A stretch of DNA of 64,000 nt from Bacteroidota bacterium (GTDB lineage: Bacteria; Bacteroidota; Bacteroidia; Bacteroidales; JACABE01): assembly GCA_026391675.1 (NCBI GenBank), contig JAPLDQ010000036.1:1-64000 (forward strand), written 5' to 3'. A program made the translations under genes and the position numbers. How positions within the stretch are numbered: the stretch's first letter is position 1; each line of letters starts with the position of its first letter. Shown here piece by piece: positions 55,729 to 64,000 of this stretch. The notes under the pieces were generated by a model that was not told where the DNA came from, did no database searches, and saw nothing but the letters and a program-made list of their open reading frames with translations.

Positions 55729-55763
55729 AAACCTGCCAGATTTTAAAAATCTGGCAGGTTTTG
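55729..55763 (+). terminator. Hairpin between GH130 and symporter genes
   Basis: Arms of 16 bp (55729-55744 with 55746-55761) form a near-continuous palindrome centred on an AT-rich run. The following T-tract is short, so it may be a partial terminator or a stabiliser of the phosphorylase mRNA rather than a full stop. Confidence 0.7.
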
Positions 55764-55812
55764 AATGTTGAAAATTAAAAAAAATTATTAAAGTAAATTA
55801 ATAAATACAACT

Positions 55813-57750
55813 ATGAATCTTTCAACGGGCGACTGGGCAATTGTATTGGTATTACTGGCTATGATGGTCGGTATGGTTTTATTCAGCAAAAATCTGGTAA
55901 AAAGTGTTTCCGACTTTCTGGCAACAGGCAGAACTGGTGGCAGGTATATCATCTCCATGTTCCACGGCACGGCTGCACTGGGTGCCATCACGGTTGTTGG
56001 AGCACTTGAACAGAACTTTAACGCAGGATTTAACTCACGCTGGTGGGAAATGCCAACAGCAGTTATTCTTGTCGGAATAAGTGTTACCGGATGGGTAGTT
56101 TATCGTTTCAGACAAACAAAAGCCCTGACCATGGCTCAGTTTTTCGAAATCAGATACAGCCGTACATTCAGGATATTTGCAGGTTTTCTTGCTTTCTTTT
56201 CCGGTTTGTTTAATATGGTAATTTTTCCTTCTGTAAGTGCACGTTTCTTTATCTATTTCTGCGGTATTCCTGAAGTTGGTATGGTTGGTGCTTTTTCTGG
56301 TACTTTTATTTTAGTTACTGCAGTAATGGTGTTGATTCCTTTGTATTTTATCTTCACAGGAGGACATATCGCTGTAATGTTTACTGATTTCATACAGGGA
56401 GTTTTTGTAAACATTGTTTTTGTTGTAATAGTAATATTACTGCTATTCAAGATAGATTGGGCACATATTACCACAGCGATAACAAGTGCTGAAGCCGGAA
56501 AATCACTGGTGAATCCTTTTGATGCCAGTAAAGTTCAGGATTTTAATCCCTGGTTCTTTTTCATAGGGATGTTTGGTTTAATTTATACTAAGTTATCATG
56601 GCAGGGAAATTCTTCCTTTAATATAGCAGCAAAAAGTGCACACGAAGCACGAATGGCAGATGTATTAACCAACTGGCGCCTGGTTCCGCAATGGGGATTA
56701 TTTCTGGTATTTGTGCCGATAGTAGCTTATACTTTATTCAATCATGCTGATTTTAAAGCAGTAGCTGATTCTATTAATGCAACATTATCTACGGCAGGCA
56801 CGGCTGCACAACAAAGTCAGCTGAGAGTACCGATGGCGTTGAATTATTTGTTACCGGTTGGTATAAAAGGTGCTTTTGTAGCTATAATGCTTGCTGCAGC
56901 CATCACTTGTCATAATACCTATATGCATTCCTGGGGAAGTATTTTTATCCAGGATTGTATTATGCCTTTAAGGAAAAAAGCATTTGAGCCCAAAGAACAT
57001 TTAAAATATTTAAAACTTTCTATTCTGGGAGTTGGTATTACTATATTTGTATTAAGTATTATTTTCCAGCCAAAAGACCTTGTTTTCTTATTCCTGAATA
57101 TTTCCGGTGCTATTTTTGTGGGTGGTTCGGGTGCTGTCATTATTGGCGGCTTGTACTGGAAACGTGGAACAACAGCTGCAGCATGGGCTGCAATGATTAC
57201 CGGTGCATTAACCGCTTCTCTGAATATTTTATTAAATAAAATTATTCCGGATTTCCCCATTAACGGACAATGGGGATGGTTTTTAGCTATGGTAGCTGCA
57301 ACTATAGTTTATGTTGTGGTTTCTCTGCTTACACCAAGACCAAAAATCATACTTGACCAGATGTTGCACCGTGGTGTATATGCTGATAAAATTGAAGTTA
57401 AACCTGAAGATGCTCAACCTGTTAAAGGATGGAAAGTGTTGGGAACAACCAAAGAATTTACTAAAGGCGACAAAATAATCTATATTGTAACCATGGGCTG
57501 GACAGCCATGTGGGTGTTGGTATTTTTTACAGGGACTATCTATAATTTCTTTATCGAAAAAATAACCAACCCGCAATGGATGCATTTCTGGAAAATATAT
57601 ACCTATATCTTTTTAGCAGCATCTATTGTTGTTACGATTTGGTTTACCATTGGAGGCATTAAAAATTTACGTGAAATGATATCAGCTTTACGTCATAATA
57701 TCCGCGATCATGGTGATTCAGGATATGTGGATAAAAAAGAAAAGGAATAA
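55813..57750 (+). CDS. Sodium/solute symporter (SSS family)
   Basis: The 645-residue inner-membrane transporter has about 13-15 predicted membrane helices and SSS family features: YFIFTGGHIAVMFTDFIQGVFV (helix 5 to 6), and IKGAFVAIMLAAAITCHNTYMHSWGSIFIQD. A long loop and two extra helices form the C-terminus. It probably imports a sugar or oligosaccharide with Na+ for the phosphorylases just upstream; this is inferred from position. It is the only transporter in the locus, with no SusC/SusD pair. Confidence 0.9.
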   Translation: MNLSTGDWAIVLVLLAMMVGMVLFSKNLVKSVSDFLATGRTGGRYIISMFHGTAALGAITVVGALEQNFNAGFNSRWWEMPTAVILVGISVTGWVVYRFRQTKALTMAQFFEIRYSRTFRIFAGFLAFFSGLFNMVIFPSVSARFFIYFCGIPEVGMVGAFSGTFILVTAVMVLIPLYFIFTGGHIAVMFTDFIQGVFVNIVFVVIVILLLFKIDWAHITTAITSAEAGKSLVNPFDASKVQDFNPWFFFIGMFGLIYTKLSWQGNSSFNIAAKSAHEARMADVLTNWRLVPQWGLFLVFVPIVAYTLFNHADFKAVADSINATLSTAGTAAQQSQLRVPMALNYLLPVGIKGAFVAIMLAAAITCHNTYMHSWGSIFIQDCIMPLRKKAFEPKEHLKYLKLSILGVGITIFVLSIIFQPKDLVFLFLNISGAIFVGGSGAVIIGGLYWKRGTTAAAWAAMITGALTASLNILLNKIIPDFPINGQWGWFLAMVAATIVYVVVSLLTPRPKIILDQMLHRGVYADKIEVKPEDAQPVKGWKVLGTTKEFTKGDKIIYIVTMGWTAMWVLVFFTGTIYNFFIEKITNPQWMHFWKIYTYIFLAASIVVTIWFTIGGIKNLREMISALRHNIRDHGDSGYVDKKEKE

Positions 57751-57772
57751 ATAATTTAAATTTATTAATATT

Positions 57773-58903
57773 ATGAAATTCAAAAATTTATCAAAATTAG
57801 CAATTATGGCTATCGTCTTAATTTCATGCAATCAGAAAAAAGAAAATACAGCCGGAGAATCATTAAAAACTGATTTAAAGTATTTAATGGTGGAACCAAA
57901 ACACTATGTTTGTTATCATACAGACGAAGCCATTACTATAGATGGAAATCTGGACAAAAAGGCATGGCAACAGGCAGAATGGACTGATTTATTTGTGGAT
58001 ATTGAAGGTGATAAAAAACCTTTACCTAAACAAAATACAAAAGTTAAAATGTTATGGGACTCCACTTATCTTTATATAGCAGCACAACTGGACGAAGAAC
58101 ATATCTGGGCTTATCTTGAAAATCATGATGATGTGGTTTATTATGATAATGATTTTGAGATATTTATAGATCCGGATAATGATGCCAATAATTATTTTGA
58201 ATTTGAAATCAATGCCAAACAGACTGTTTTCGATTTGTTTATGCCACATCCTTACCGTCATTCATCCTTTGCCTTGCATAACTGGGATTTTAAAGGTTTA
58301 AAAAAAGCTGTAAAAATTGATGGCACTTTAAACAACGGTAATGATAAGGATAAAAAATGGACAGTTGAACTTGCCATTCCATTTACTTCATTGTCATTCG
58401 GACTGGATAGTGGAAAACCTGATACTGAAAAACTATGGAGAATCAATTTTTCACGTGTTGAATGGGATACCAAATGGGAAAACGGGAAGTATGTAAAAAT
58501 AACTGATAAAGCAGGAAAAGCACTGCCTGAGCATAACTGGGTATGGTCACCGGTAGGTGTTATCAGTATGCATATGCCCGAAAGATACGGCTATCTAAAG
58601 TTCTCAACTTTAAAAGCTGGAACTGCCAAAGAAGAATTCAAACTTCCCGAAACGGAAAAGCTCAAACGTATGCTATGGGCTGTTTTTTACAGAGAAGAAG
58701 CTTATTTCGAGAAAAATAAGAAATATTCCGCTCAGCTTGCTGAACTTGGTAATGATATTTTAAGCCTGTTTGATCAGAATAATTATAAATTAAGCATCAT
58801 AGTTGCCGAAACGCAGTATGAAGCCAAACTGGAAAGCAAGGATGCAAAAACCAGACTTTATATTACCAACGAAGGCTTAATAAAAGATTTAAGTAAAAAA
58901 TAA
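57773..58903 (+). CDS. CBM9-like (DOMON-like) lipoprotein
   Basis: The 376-residue protein has a lipoprotein signal (VLISC, Cys19). A family 9 carbohydrate-binding-like domain lies at about 45-245 (YHTDEAITIDGNLDKKAWQQAEWTDLF, KVKMLWDSTYLYIAAQL, YYDNDFEIFIDPDNDANNYFEFEINA). A C-terminal helical part follows. It starts 23 nt after the symporter gene. A role in binding sugars at the outer surface and feeding the symporter is plausible, but binding is unproven. Confidence 0.85.
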   Translation: MKFKNLSKLAIMAIVLISCNQKKENTAGESLKTDLKYLMVEPKHYVCYHTDEAITIDGNLDKKAWQQAEWTDLFVDIEGDKKPLPKQNTKVKMLWDSTYLYIAAQLDEEHIWAYLENHDDVVYYDNDFEIFIDPDNDANNYFEFEINAKQTVFDLFMPHPYRHSSFALHNWDFKGLKKAVKIDGTLNNGNDKDKKWTVELAIPFTSLSFGLDSGKPDTEKLWRINFSRVEWDTKWENGKYVKITDKAGKALPEHNWVWSPVGVISMHMPERYGYLKFSTLKAGTAKEEFKLPETEKLKRMLWAVFYREEAYFEKNKKYSAQLAELGNDILSLFDQNNYKLSIIVAETQYEAKLESKDAKTRLYITNEGLIKDLSKK

Positions 58904-58911
58904 ACTTTAAA

Positions 58912-59781
58912 CTATTTCTTTACAAATTGGCATGAATAGTTTTTGTTTTCAGTTATTATATTAACAAAATAACTACCTGCAGCCAGCGCAGAAATATCAA
59001 TTGTATCTTTGCTTAAATGCTGGCTGATAATCGTTTTTCCGCTAATATCTTTTATAGTTAATTCAATACTTTGATTAAAAATAATTCCTTTAAACTGAAT
59101 AAAATCAGAAGCAGGATTAGGGAAAATTTCGAAGTTTAAAGAACTCCCATTTTCTTTAATTCCGCTTGTATTTTTTTCGATAATATAATATAATGTATTA
59201 GCTATTGCCAGATCATTCCATTCACCTGCAATACCAAGCAAAGTAGTTCCGCTTGGCCATCCTGCCAAAGCAATACCCGCAGCATCCTGCAATCCGCCAT
59301 AATCATCCGGTTCATTAGGTGTACCTGTTGATTTACCACCCCAGTTTATAAAAGCACCACCCACAGGTAATCCTCCACCGGCACCTGCTGCGCCCTGACC
59401 GTTCCAGAAATTAGTTCCAGTACCTACATTTTTACCATCCCATATCCAGTTTCCTTCAAAAACTTTATCAGTAGCACCAATCCATAGGTAGGCAGTGCCA
59501 CCACCATCAGGAACCTGAGTATAGGTTGTAGAAATTCCGGCAGCGGCAATTTTACTGTAAACCATGGTTTGTTCAGCCTGATCATTGATTTCAACAAGAT
59601 ACCCTCCCCTTTCAACAGCACAGGCAGCTGCATCTGTCCATGATTTCAATTCTTTTACAATTTCATAGTTATGTCCATTGTAAGTAAATGAATAAATGTT
59701 GGCTGTTTGTGCACATTGTGCAAAAATTCCAGCAAATGGAAACACAGCCAAAGCAACTAAAATGTAAAAATGTTTTTTCAT
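58912..59781 (-). CDS. C-type-lectin-like protein with T9SS sorting domain
   Basis: The 289-residue protein has a signal peptide (1-21, ending GIFAQ) and a C-type-lectin-like domain at about 28-205: YNGHNYEIVKELKSWTDAAACAVERGGYLVEINDQAEQ, AYLWIGATDK, FINWGGKSTGTPNEP with the sugar-type EPD motif, and EWNDLA. It ends in a T9SS type A sorting domain (FEIFPNPASDFIQFKG to the end). So it is exported across the outer membrane. I chose the ATG at 59781; the longer frame to 59847 has no signal peptide. It is divergent from the SGNH gene. Confidence 0.85.
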   Translation of the reverse strand: MKKHFYILVALAVFPFAGIFAQCAQTANIYSFTYNGHNYEIVKELKSWTDAAACAVERGGYLVEINDQAEQTMVYSKIAAAGISTTYTQVPDGGGTAYLWIGATDKVFEGNWIWDGKNVGTGTNFWNGQGAAGAGGGLPVGGAFINWGGKSTGTPNEPDDYGGLQDAAGIALAGWPSGTTLLGIAGEWNDLAIANTLYYIIEKNTSGIKENGSSLNFEIFPNPASDFIQFKGIIFNQSIELTIKDISGKTIISQHLSKDTIDISALAAGSYFVNIITENKNYSCQFVKK

Positions 59782-59832
59782 GTCTTTTATTTTTATGATG
59801 ATTATGTTTGTAACTTTGCTGATATAAATATA

Positions 59833-59840
59833 CAAATATA
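59833..59840 (-). promoter_or_regulatory. -7 promoter element for the lectin-like gene
   Basis: The minus strand reads TATATTTG, an exact TAnnTTTG match, 51 nt before the ATG at 59781. A plus-strand -7 element lies only 21 nt away, so the two T9SS cargo genes may be controlled together. Confidence 0.5.
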
Positions 59841-59861
59841 CGCACAACTTTAGCTAAATAC

Positions 59862-59869
59862 TAATTTTG
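59862..59869 (+). promoter_or_regulatory. -7 promoter element for the SGNH gene
   Basis: TAATTTTG followed by CA matches TAnnTTTG and ends 19 nt before the ATG at 59889. Confidence 0.55.
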
Positions 59870-59888
59870 CAGACATAAAATCTTTATA

Positions 59889-61133
59889 ATGAACCGAATA
59901 ATTATTATTATTTTTTGTTTTATTTATTTCCATTGTACAGCACAGGATACAATTAAAGTTTTATTTATCGGTAACAGTTTTACTTATTTCGAAAATATGC
60001 CAGATTTATTCCGGAATATTGCCGATAGTGCCGGATATAAAGTTAAGACACAAATGTACGCTCCGGGAGGAGTCAGTGTTGGTGATACTGCTCAGGGAAC
60101 TATGGCACACATGAACAATCCTTTGGTTTATGATAATATCCGTTCTGATAAATGGGATTATGTGGTTTTACAGGATAATCAGGGACGTTTTGTACTGGAT
60201 TACGGGAAATTTTCATCCTCAAGTCTTGTCATTCAGGGACATTTTAAAATCAGGGATTCTGTTATTCATAATAATCCCTGTGCCAAAATGATATGGTTTT
60301 CGGGCTGGGGAATGAAAAACGGACTTCCACCTTATGGCAATACAGGTAGTGAAATGATAGAGCGGATTACAGCAAATTACCATTTTTTAAACGATACCGC
60401 TCGTCAGGTTATTGCGCCTATTGGTGCAGCATGGGAAAAAATCATTCAAATCAATCCTGGCTACGATTTATGGTCAGCTGATGAAACACATCCATCACTG
60501 GAAGGTGCCTATTTAACAGCCAATGTAATTTATGCCACTATTTTCAGGGATGATCCAATGTACAGCAGTGCAAACGGAGGATTATCAGTAAGTACAAATA
60601 ATTTACTCAAGCAAATAGCCTGGCAAACAGTAAGCGACAGCATAGCTGTAACAAATTTATCAAGTATAACACCTTATTTGCAATTACAGAATAACCAGTT
60701 AACTGCTGGTAATTATCAGCATTATTTCTGGTATAACAATATGCAGTTCATTAGCACAGCAACTAGCAATGTATTGAATATCAGCCAAAGCGGTCATTAT
60801 TATTTAATGGCAGAAAATGCTATGGGATGTAAATTAAAATCGATGTCAAAACACATCATCATCACAAATATCACAAACAATACATTACAAAGCTATTTTA
60901 ATCTGTATCCCAATCCTGCAAAATCAACTATAAATATTGATTTTACAAAAGAAAATGCGTTCCCATTAAGGATAAATATATTTAATATCAATGCACAATT
61001 AGTGAAAAATATTAAAATAAATGATACAGTAAATACAACGATAGATGTTTCTGATTTGGAAAAAGGTTTATACTTAATTGAAATGATTGGTAACAAAGGT
61101 ATTTTAGAAATAAAAAAATTACTGATTGAATGA
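59889..61133 (+). CDS. SGNH-hydrolase-like protein with T9SS sorting domain
   Basis: The 414-residue protein has a signal peptide (1-18, ending CTAQ). An SGNH-type hydrolase domain follows, with Ser30 in IGNSFTYFENMP and the Asp198/His201 pair in SADETHPSLEGAY; GGVSVGD and QDNQGRF could supply the Gly and Asn of the fold. A beta-rich linker and a T9SS type A sorting domain (LYPNPAKSTINIDF to the end) close the protein. Probably a secreted esterase or carbohydrate deacetylase. The divergent lectin-like gene has the same export route. Confidence 0.85.
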   Translation: MNRIIIIIFCFIYFHCTAQDTIKVLFIGNSFTYFENMPDLFRNIADSAGYKVKTQMYAPGGVSVGDTAQGTMAHMNNPLVYDNIRSDKWDYVVLQDNQGRFVLDYGKFSSSSLVIQGHFKIRDSVIHNNPCAKMIWFSGWGMKNGLPPYGNTGSEMIERITANYHFLNDTARQVIAPIGAAWEKIIQINPGYDLWSADETHPSLEGAYLTANVIYATIFRDDPMYSSANGGLSVSTNNLLKQIAWQTVSDSIAVTNLSSITPYLQLQNNQLTAGNYQHYFWYNNMQFISTATSNVLNISQSGHYYLMAENAMGCKLKSMSKHIIITNITNNTLQSYFNLYPNPAKSTINIDFTKENAFPLRINIFNINAQLVKNIKINDTVNTTIDVSDLEKGLYLIEMIGNKGILEIKKLLIE

Positions 61134-61217
61134 TTTTTTATGTGTAAAAATCATGTTGTTTAAAGCCTTATCAAAACATAAATATTCATAAATCGCCATA
61201 AATCAAATAATAAAGCT

Positions 61218-61225
61218 TACCTTTG
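61218..61225 (+). promoter_or_regulatory. -7 promoter element for the DEAD-box gene
   Basis: TACCTTTG followed by CA matches TAnnTTTG, 77 nt before the ATG at 61303. The leader is long enough for cold-shock-type control, though none is shown. Confidence 0.5.
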
Positions 61226-61302
61226 CAAAAAATTCACATACGGACATTTCCCTCCTAAAACAGTCAGGTTTTGGTTCTCAAAAAATCTATTTAAATTAAT
61301 TT

Positions 61303-62574
61303 ATGCCATTTCAATCATTAAACATTATTGAACCTATTCTTAAGTCGTTACAACAAGAAGGTTACAATACACCTACGCCTATTCAAAAAGAAGCGATTCC
61401 TATTATATTAAAAGGAAGCGATTTACTAGGTTGCGCACAAACAGGTACAGGTAAAACTGCAGCCTTTGCTATTCCTATATTACAGCTCTTACATACCTCA
61501 AAAAATTTCGAAAAGAGAAAAAAAATAAAAAGCTTAATACTTACACCTACCCGTGAGCTTGCCATTCAGATCAATGAAAGCATTAAAACTTACGGTCGTT
61601 TTACAAAAATAAACAGCACTGTCGTTTTTGGCGGTGTAAATCAGAATCCTCAAACAGCAGCATTACAACATGGTGTTGATATACTTATAGCTACTCCCGG
61701 CAGATTGCTCGATTTAATGAATCAGGGATTTATTTCCTTACGTGATATAGAAATTTTTGTACTGGACGAAGCAGATTGCATGCTGGATATGGGTTTTATC
61801 CATGATATCAAAAGAATTATTGCTGAATTGCCTCAAAAACGCCAGTCGCTGTTTTTCTCAGCTACCATGCCCGCAGAAATCATAAAACTATCGAATACCA
61901 TATTGCATCAGCCCAAAAAGGTTGAAATTACTCCTTCGGCAACGCCTTTGGAATTGATCAAACAAAATATGTATTTTGTTGACAACGGAAATAAAAACGC
62001 ATTGCTGATTGAAATTTTAAAAAACAATCATATCAAAAATGCCCTTGTTTTTACCCGTACCAAACATGGTGCTGATAAAGTGGTAAAAATACTGGCCAAA
62101 AGCAATATCAGTGCTGAAGCCATTCACGGTAATAAATCACAGAATGCCCGTCAACTGGCATTGAGCAATTTTAAAAAGCAAACCACACGTGTGTTGGTGG
62201 CTACTGATATTGCTGCTCGTGGCATCGACATAGATGACATGGAATTTGTAATCAATTTTGAACTTCCTAACGTTGCTGAAACTTATATTCATCGTATCGG
62301 CAGAACCGGCAGAGCTGGTGCAAAAGGCTGTGCTTATTCCTTTTGCGATGCAACAGAAAAAGCTTATTTACGCGATATTGAAAAATTAATCGGACAAAAA
62401 ATTGCAGTGGTAAACGATCATCCTTTTCCTTTAATTGACCATAATCCTGTAAAAGCGCCCAAACAACAGCGCAATATGTCGAACCGGCCACAACGCAATG
62501 CAAAAACCTCCAACACTGCCGAAAACAGTGGTAAAAAGAAATGGTTTGCCAAGCCAAATTTAGCTTCCAGATAA
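61303..62574 (+). CDS. DEAD-box RNA helicase, RhlE-like
   Basis: The 423-residue protein is a DEAD-box RNA helicase that remodels rRNA or mRNA. Motifs: Q motif (GYNTPTPIQKEAIP), I (AQTGTGKTAAF), Ia (PTRELAIQI), Ib (TPGRL), II (VLDEADCMLDMGF), III (FSATMP), V (ATDIAARGIDID) and VI (HRIGRTGRAG). A basic, Asn/Gln/Lys-rich tail of about 50 residues follows the core. This resembles RhlE-type enzymes in Bacteroidota. Confidence 0.94.
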   Translation: MPFQSLNIIEPILKSLQQEGYNTPTPIQKEAIPIILKGSDLLGCAQTGTGKTAAFAIPILQLLHTSKNFEKRKKIKSLILTPTRELAIQINESIKTYGRFTKINSTVVFGGVNQNPQTAALQHGVDILIATPGRLLDLMNQGFISLRDIEIFVLDEADCMLDMGFIHDIKRIIAELPQKRQSLFFSATMPAEIIKLSNTILHQPKKVEITPSATPLELIKQNMYFVDNGNKNALLIEILKNNHIKNALVFTRTKHGADKVVKILAKSNISAEAIHGNKSQNARQLALSNFKKQTTRVLVATDIAARGIDIDDMEFVINFELPNVAETYIHRIGRTGRAGAKGCAYSFCDATEKAYLRDIEKLIGQKIAVVNDHPFPLIDHNPVKAPKQQRNMSNRPQRNAKTSNTAENSGKKKWFAKPNLASR

Positions 62575-62628
62575 TAATATCCTTTTAAGAATTTAGAGGT
62601 AAATAGTGTAAAAAGCATAATTTTACCT

Positions 62629-62636
62629 TAACTTTG
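62629..62636 (+). promoter_or_regulatory. -7 promoter element for the DUF1456 gene
   Basis: TAACTTTG followed by C matches TAnnTTTG, 33 nt before the ATG at 62670. Confidence 0.5.
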
Positions 62637-62669
62637 CTTTCTGATTTTTAATTAAAGCATGCTATTTTT

Positions 62670-63137
62670 ATGACCAATAACGACATTTTACGCCGTATCC
62701 GTTTTACTTTCGATTTAAGCGATTCTACCATGATGGAAACATTTGGCCTGGGAGGCCTGGAAGTTACCAGAGCCGAGATTAGCGACTGGCTTAAGAAAGA
62801 TGACGACCCCGCTTTTCAGGAAATTAGGGATAAGGAATTTGCCACCTTCCTGAATGGTTTCATTATTTCCAAACGTGGACGTAAAGAAGGCGAACAACCG
62901 TTGCCCGAAAAAAGCCTGAATAACAATATCATTCTCAGGAAATTAAAAATTGCCTTAAACCTTATGGATGATGATCTCATCGAAATTATGAAATCAGTGG
63001 ATTTAAGAATAAGCAAACACGAAATAAGCGCTTTCTTCCGTAAACCTACTCAGGATAAATACCGTGTTTGTCACGATCAGTTTCTGCGTAATTTCTTATA
63101 TGGTTTGCAGTTGAAATACAAAGGCGATCTAAAATAA
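62670..63137 (+). CDS. DUF1456 family (YehS-like) protein
   Basis: The 155-residue protein has two copies of the DUF1456 unit: MTNNDILRRIRFTFDLSDSTMMETFGLGGLEVTRAEISDWLKK and NNNIILRKLKIALNLMDDDLIEIMKSVDLRISKHEISAFFRKP. Each ends in a phrase such as CHDQFLRNFLYGL or DKEFATFLNGFI. It is cytoplasmic, and the function is unknown. It lies 95 nt after the DEAD-box gene and has its own -7 element. Confidence 0.9.
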   Translation: MTNNDILRRIRFTFDLSDSTMMETFGLGGLEVTRAEISDWLKKDDDPAFQEIRDKEFATFLNGFIISKRGRKEGEQPLPEKSLNNNIILRKLKIALNLMDDDLIEIMKSVDLRISKHEISAFFRKPTQDKYRVCHDQFLRNFLYGLQLKYKGDLK

Positions 63138-63412
63138 TATTTCCTCTTTCAAATAGCATTTCTCTATATAGACTAAATATATTCCTTAAGTCTGAATTAA
63201 AATACTTACCGTTACCTTATAATCTGCTACCGGCGACTGATAAAGTCCTGCCATAGGCTGATTTGCTGTTGCTTTCAGTGATTTTCATGAGTAAATTTGT
63301 GTTAACTAAATACTTAAAGCCATGAAATGCCCACGAGTAAATCTTGAAAATTAACCAAAAATATTTATTTGGGCATTGATTTGTACATATAAATTATAAA
63401 AAAAATAAACAA

Positions 63413-64000
63413 ATGAAAACAACAGATATTTATTCACATGAATGGTGTGAATTGGTTTTTGAAGGTAGGAATCACGCATATGGTGCTTACGAATTAAGGG
63501 AACATATAGCAAAGAGACAAATTACAGCCATTTTTATAGCAGCTTCTTTGCTTATTATGGTTGCGGCTTCTCCAATGATTTTGAATCGTGAAAGAAACGG
63601 AGATAATCATATAATCAATTCAGGGACTATTGAAATTATAAGACCTCCTATTGATAAACCAAAGGATAATGTTGATCCAATTATTGAACCGGCAAAGGGA
63701 AAACCGGTATTGGTAAATACGGTTGCATTTCCTCCAACACATATAGTTCCTGATGTTGAAGCTCCTGATGTTGAAATAGCACCACAGGATAAATTGATTA
63801 ACGATCCTAGAAATATTGCTGCTACTACCGTTGATGGTGGTGTTACCGGTCCTGTTACCGGAAATTGGGACGGCACTACAACTGGTGGTGTAAAAACCGT
63901 AGATACAACAACCTATATGGATGTTCCTCAAATGCCTGTATTTCTGAGTGGTGAAGATGATCTGTTTAATTATTTGAGGTCTTCAATAAAATATCCTGCA
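63413..64000 (+). CDS. tonB: Energy transducer TonB, partial (runs off the window)
   Basis: From the ATG at 63413 the frame is open to the window end (196 codons, no stop seen). It begins with the conserved Bacteroidota TonB start ELVFEGRNHAYGAYELRE, then a membrane helix (about 44-60, AIFIAASLLIMVAASPMIL), a Pro/Asp-rich periplasmic linker (PPIDKP, PAKGKPV, VPDVEAPDVE), and the start of the C-terminal TonB domain (FLSGEDDLFNYLRSSIKYPA). TonB with ExbBD drives outer-membrane receptors. Its genomic partners are outside the window. Confidence 0.88.
   Translation, partial: MKTTDIYSHEWCELVFEGRNHAYGAYELREHIAKRQITAIFIAASLLIMVAASPMILNRERNGDNHIINSGTIEIIRPPIDKPKDNVDPIIEPAKGKPVLVNTVAFPPTHIVPDVEAPDVEIAPQDKLINDPRNIAATTVDGGVTGPVTGNWDGTTTGGVKTVDTTTYMDVPQMPVFLSGEDDLFNYLRSSIKYPA

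Noticed and set aside
63230..63270. Possible further REP-like hairpin (AGTCCTGCCATAGG)
   Set aside because: It resembles the AAAGTCC-TAT unit at 27660 only loosely, and the stem is broken, so I could not support it as a repeat copy.
63607..63931. Minus-strand frames of 89 and 103 codons near the window end
   Set aside because: They are antisense to the partial tonB gene, which has a clear conserved N-terminus and TonB C-domain start.

Overview
The window is AT-rich chromosomal DNA from a member of the Bacteroidota. Three observations support this. Many genes are preceded by the Bacteroidota -7 promoter element TAnnTTTG (good examples before tRNA-Cys, purB, the GH94 gene, dnaG and the ammonia-lyase). 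Two secreted proteins end in type IX secretion (T9SS) sorting domains. The gene content is also typical: split atpDC, a LytTR regulator beside a Reg_prop/Y_Y_Y sensor kinase, a WbqC protein, an OMPP1/FadL-like protein and a ProS of the short type. Genus cannot be told from the sequence. No CRISPR array, rRNA or prophage was seen.

Layout. 0.3-9.0 kb: a secreted papain-like protease, tRNA-Arg(CCU), metG, a serine hydrolase, a LytTR/LytS-type two-component pair and tRNA-Cys(GCA). 9.3-20.7 kb: a housekeeping stretch with atpDC, ribF, an LRR protein, an omega-amidase-like nitrilase, recG, pdxH, a TPR protein, an RlmI-like methyltransferase, rsmG and a LysM glucosaminidase. 20.9-25.7 kb: accessory DNA, with a toxin-antitoxin-like HTH-ImmA/DUF4411 operon, an orphan gene, an FGE-like protein, a secreted HNH protein and a TPR protein. 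26.0-43.6 kb: an aromatic amino acid ammonia-lyase with an unusual Ala-Cys-Gly cofactor tripeptide, dnaG, wbqC-like, purB, an MsbA-like exporter, a VWA-OmpA lipoprotein, a hemerythrin protein, proS, surface and outer-membrane proteins, and a deacetylase. 43.6-51.7 kb: a gamma-carbonic-anhydrase-like protein, then an LPS/KDO set (lptB, kdsD), recQ, a Skp-like protein and cutC. 52.3-58.9 kb: a carbohydrate phosphorolysis locus (GH94 and GH130 phosphorylases, SSS symporter, CBM9-like lipoprotein). 58.9-64 kb: two divergent T9SS cargo proteins, an RhlE-like helicase, a DUF1456 protein and the start of a tonB gene that runs off the window.

The most unusual material is non-coding. At 44.18-44.90 kb four copies of a small hairpin (GTCCC-TAC-GGGAC) form a nested inverted cluster directly beside a decayed IS200/RAYT-type Y1 transposase gene. 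At 27.6-27.9 kb there are related hairpins with the same TAC loop and compensatory stem changes. At 51.8-52.2 kb two 114-bp direct repeats bracket three near-perfect palindromes with different arms. Together they suggest that this genome carries several families of palindromic repeats, at least one of them linked to a REP-associated transposase. A glycosyltransferase remnant made of only the two ends of the gene lies behind proS.

All functional calls come from motifs and remembered family features. No database search or structure calculation was run.
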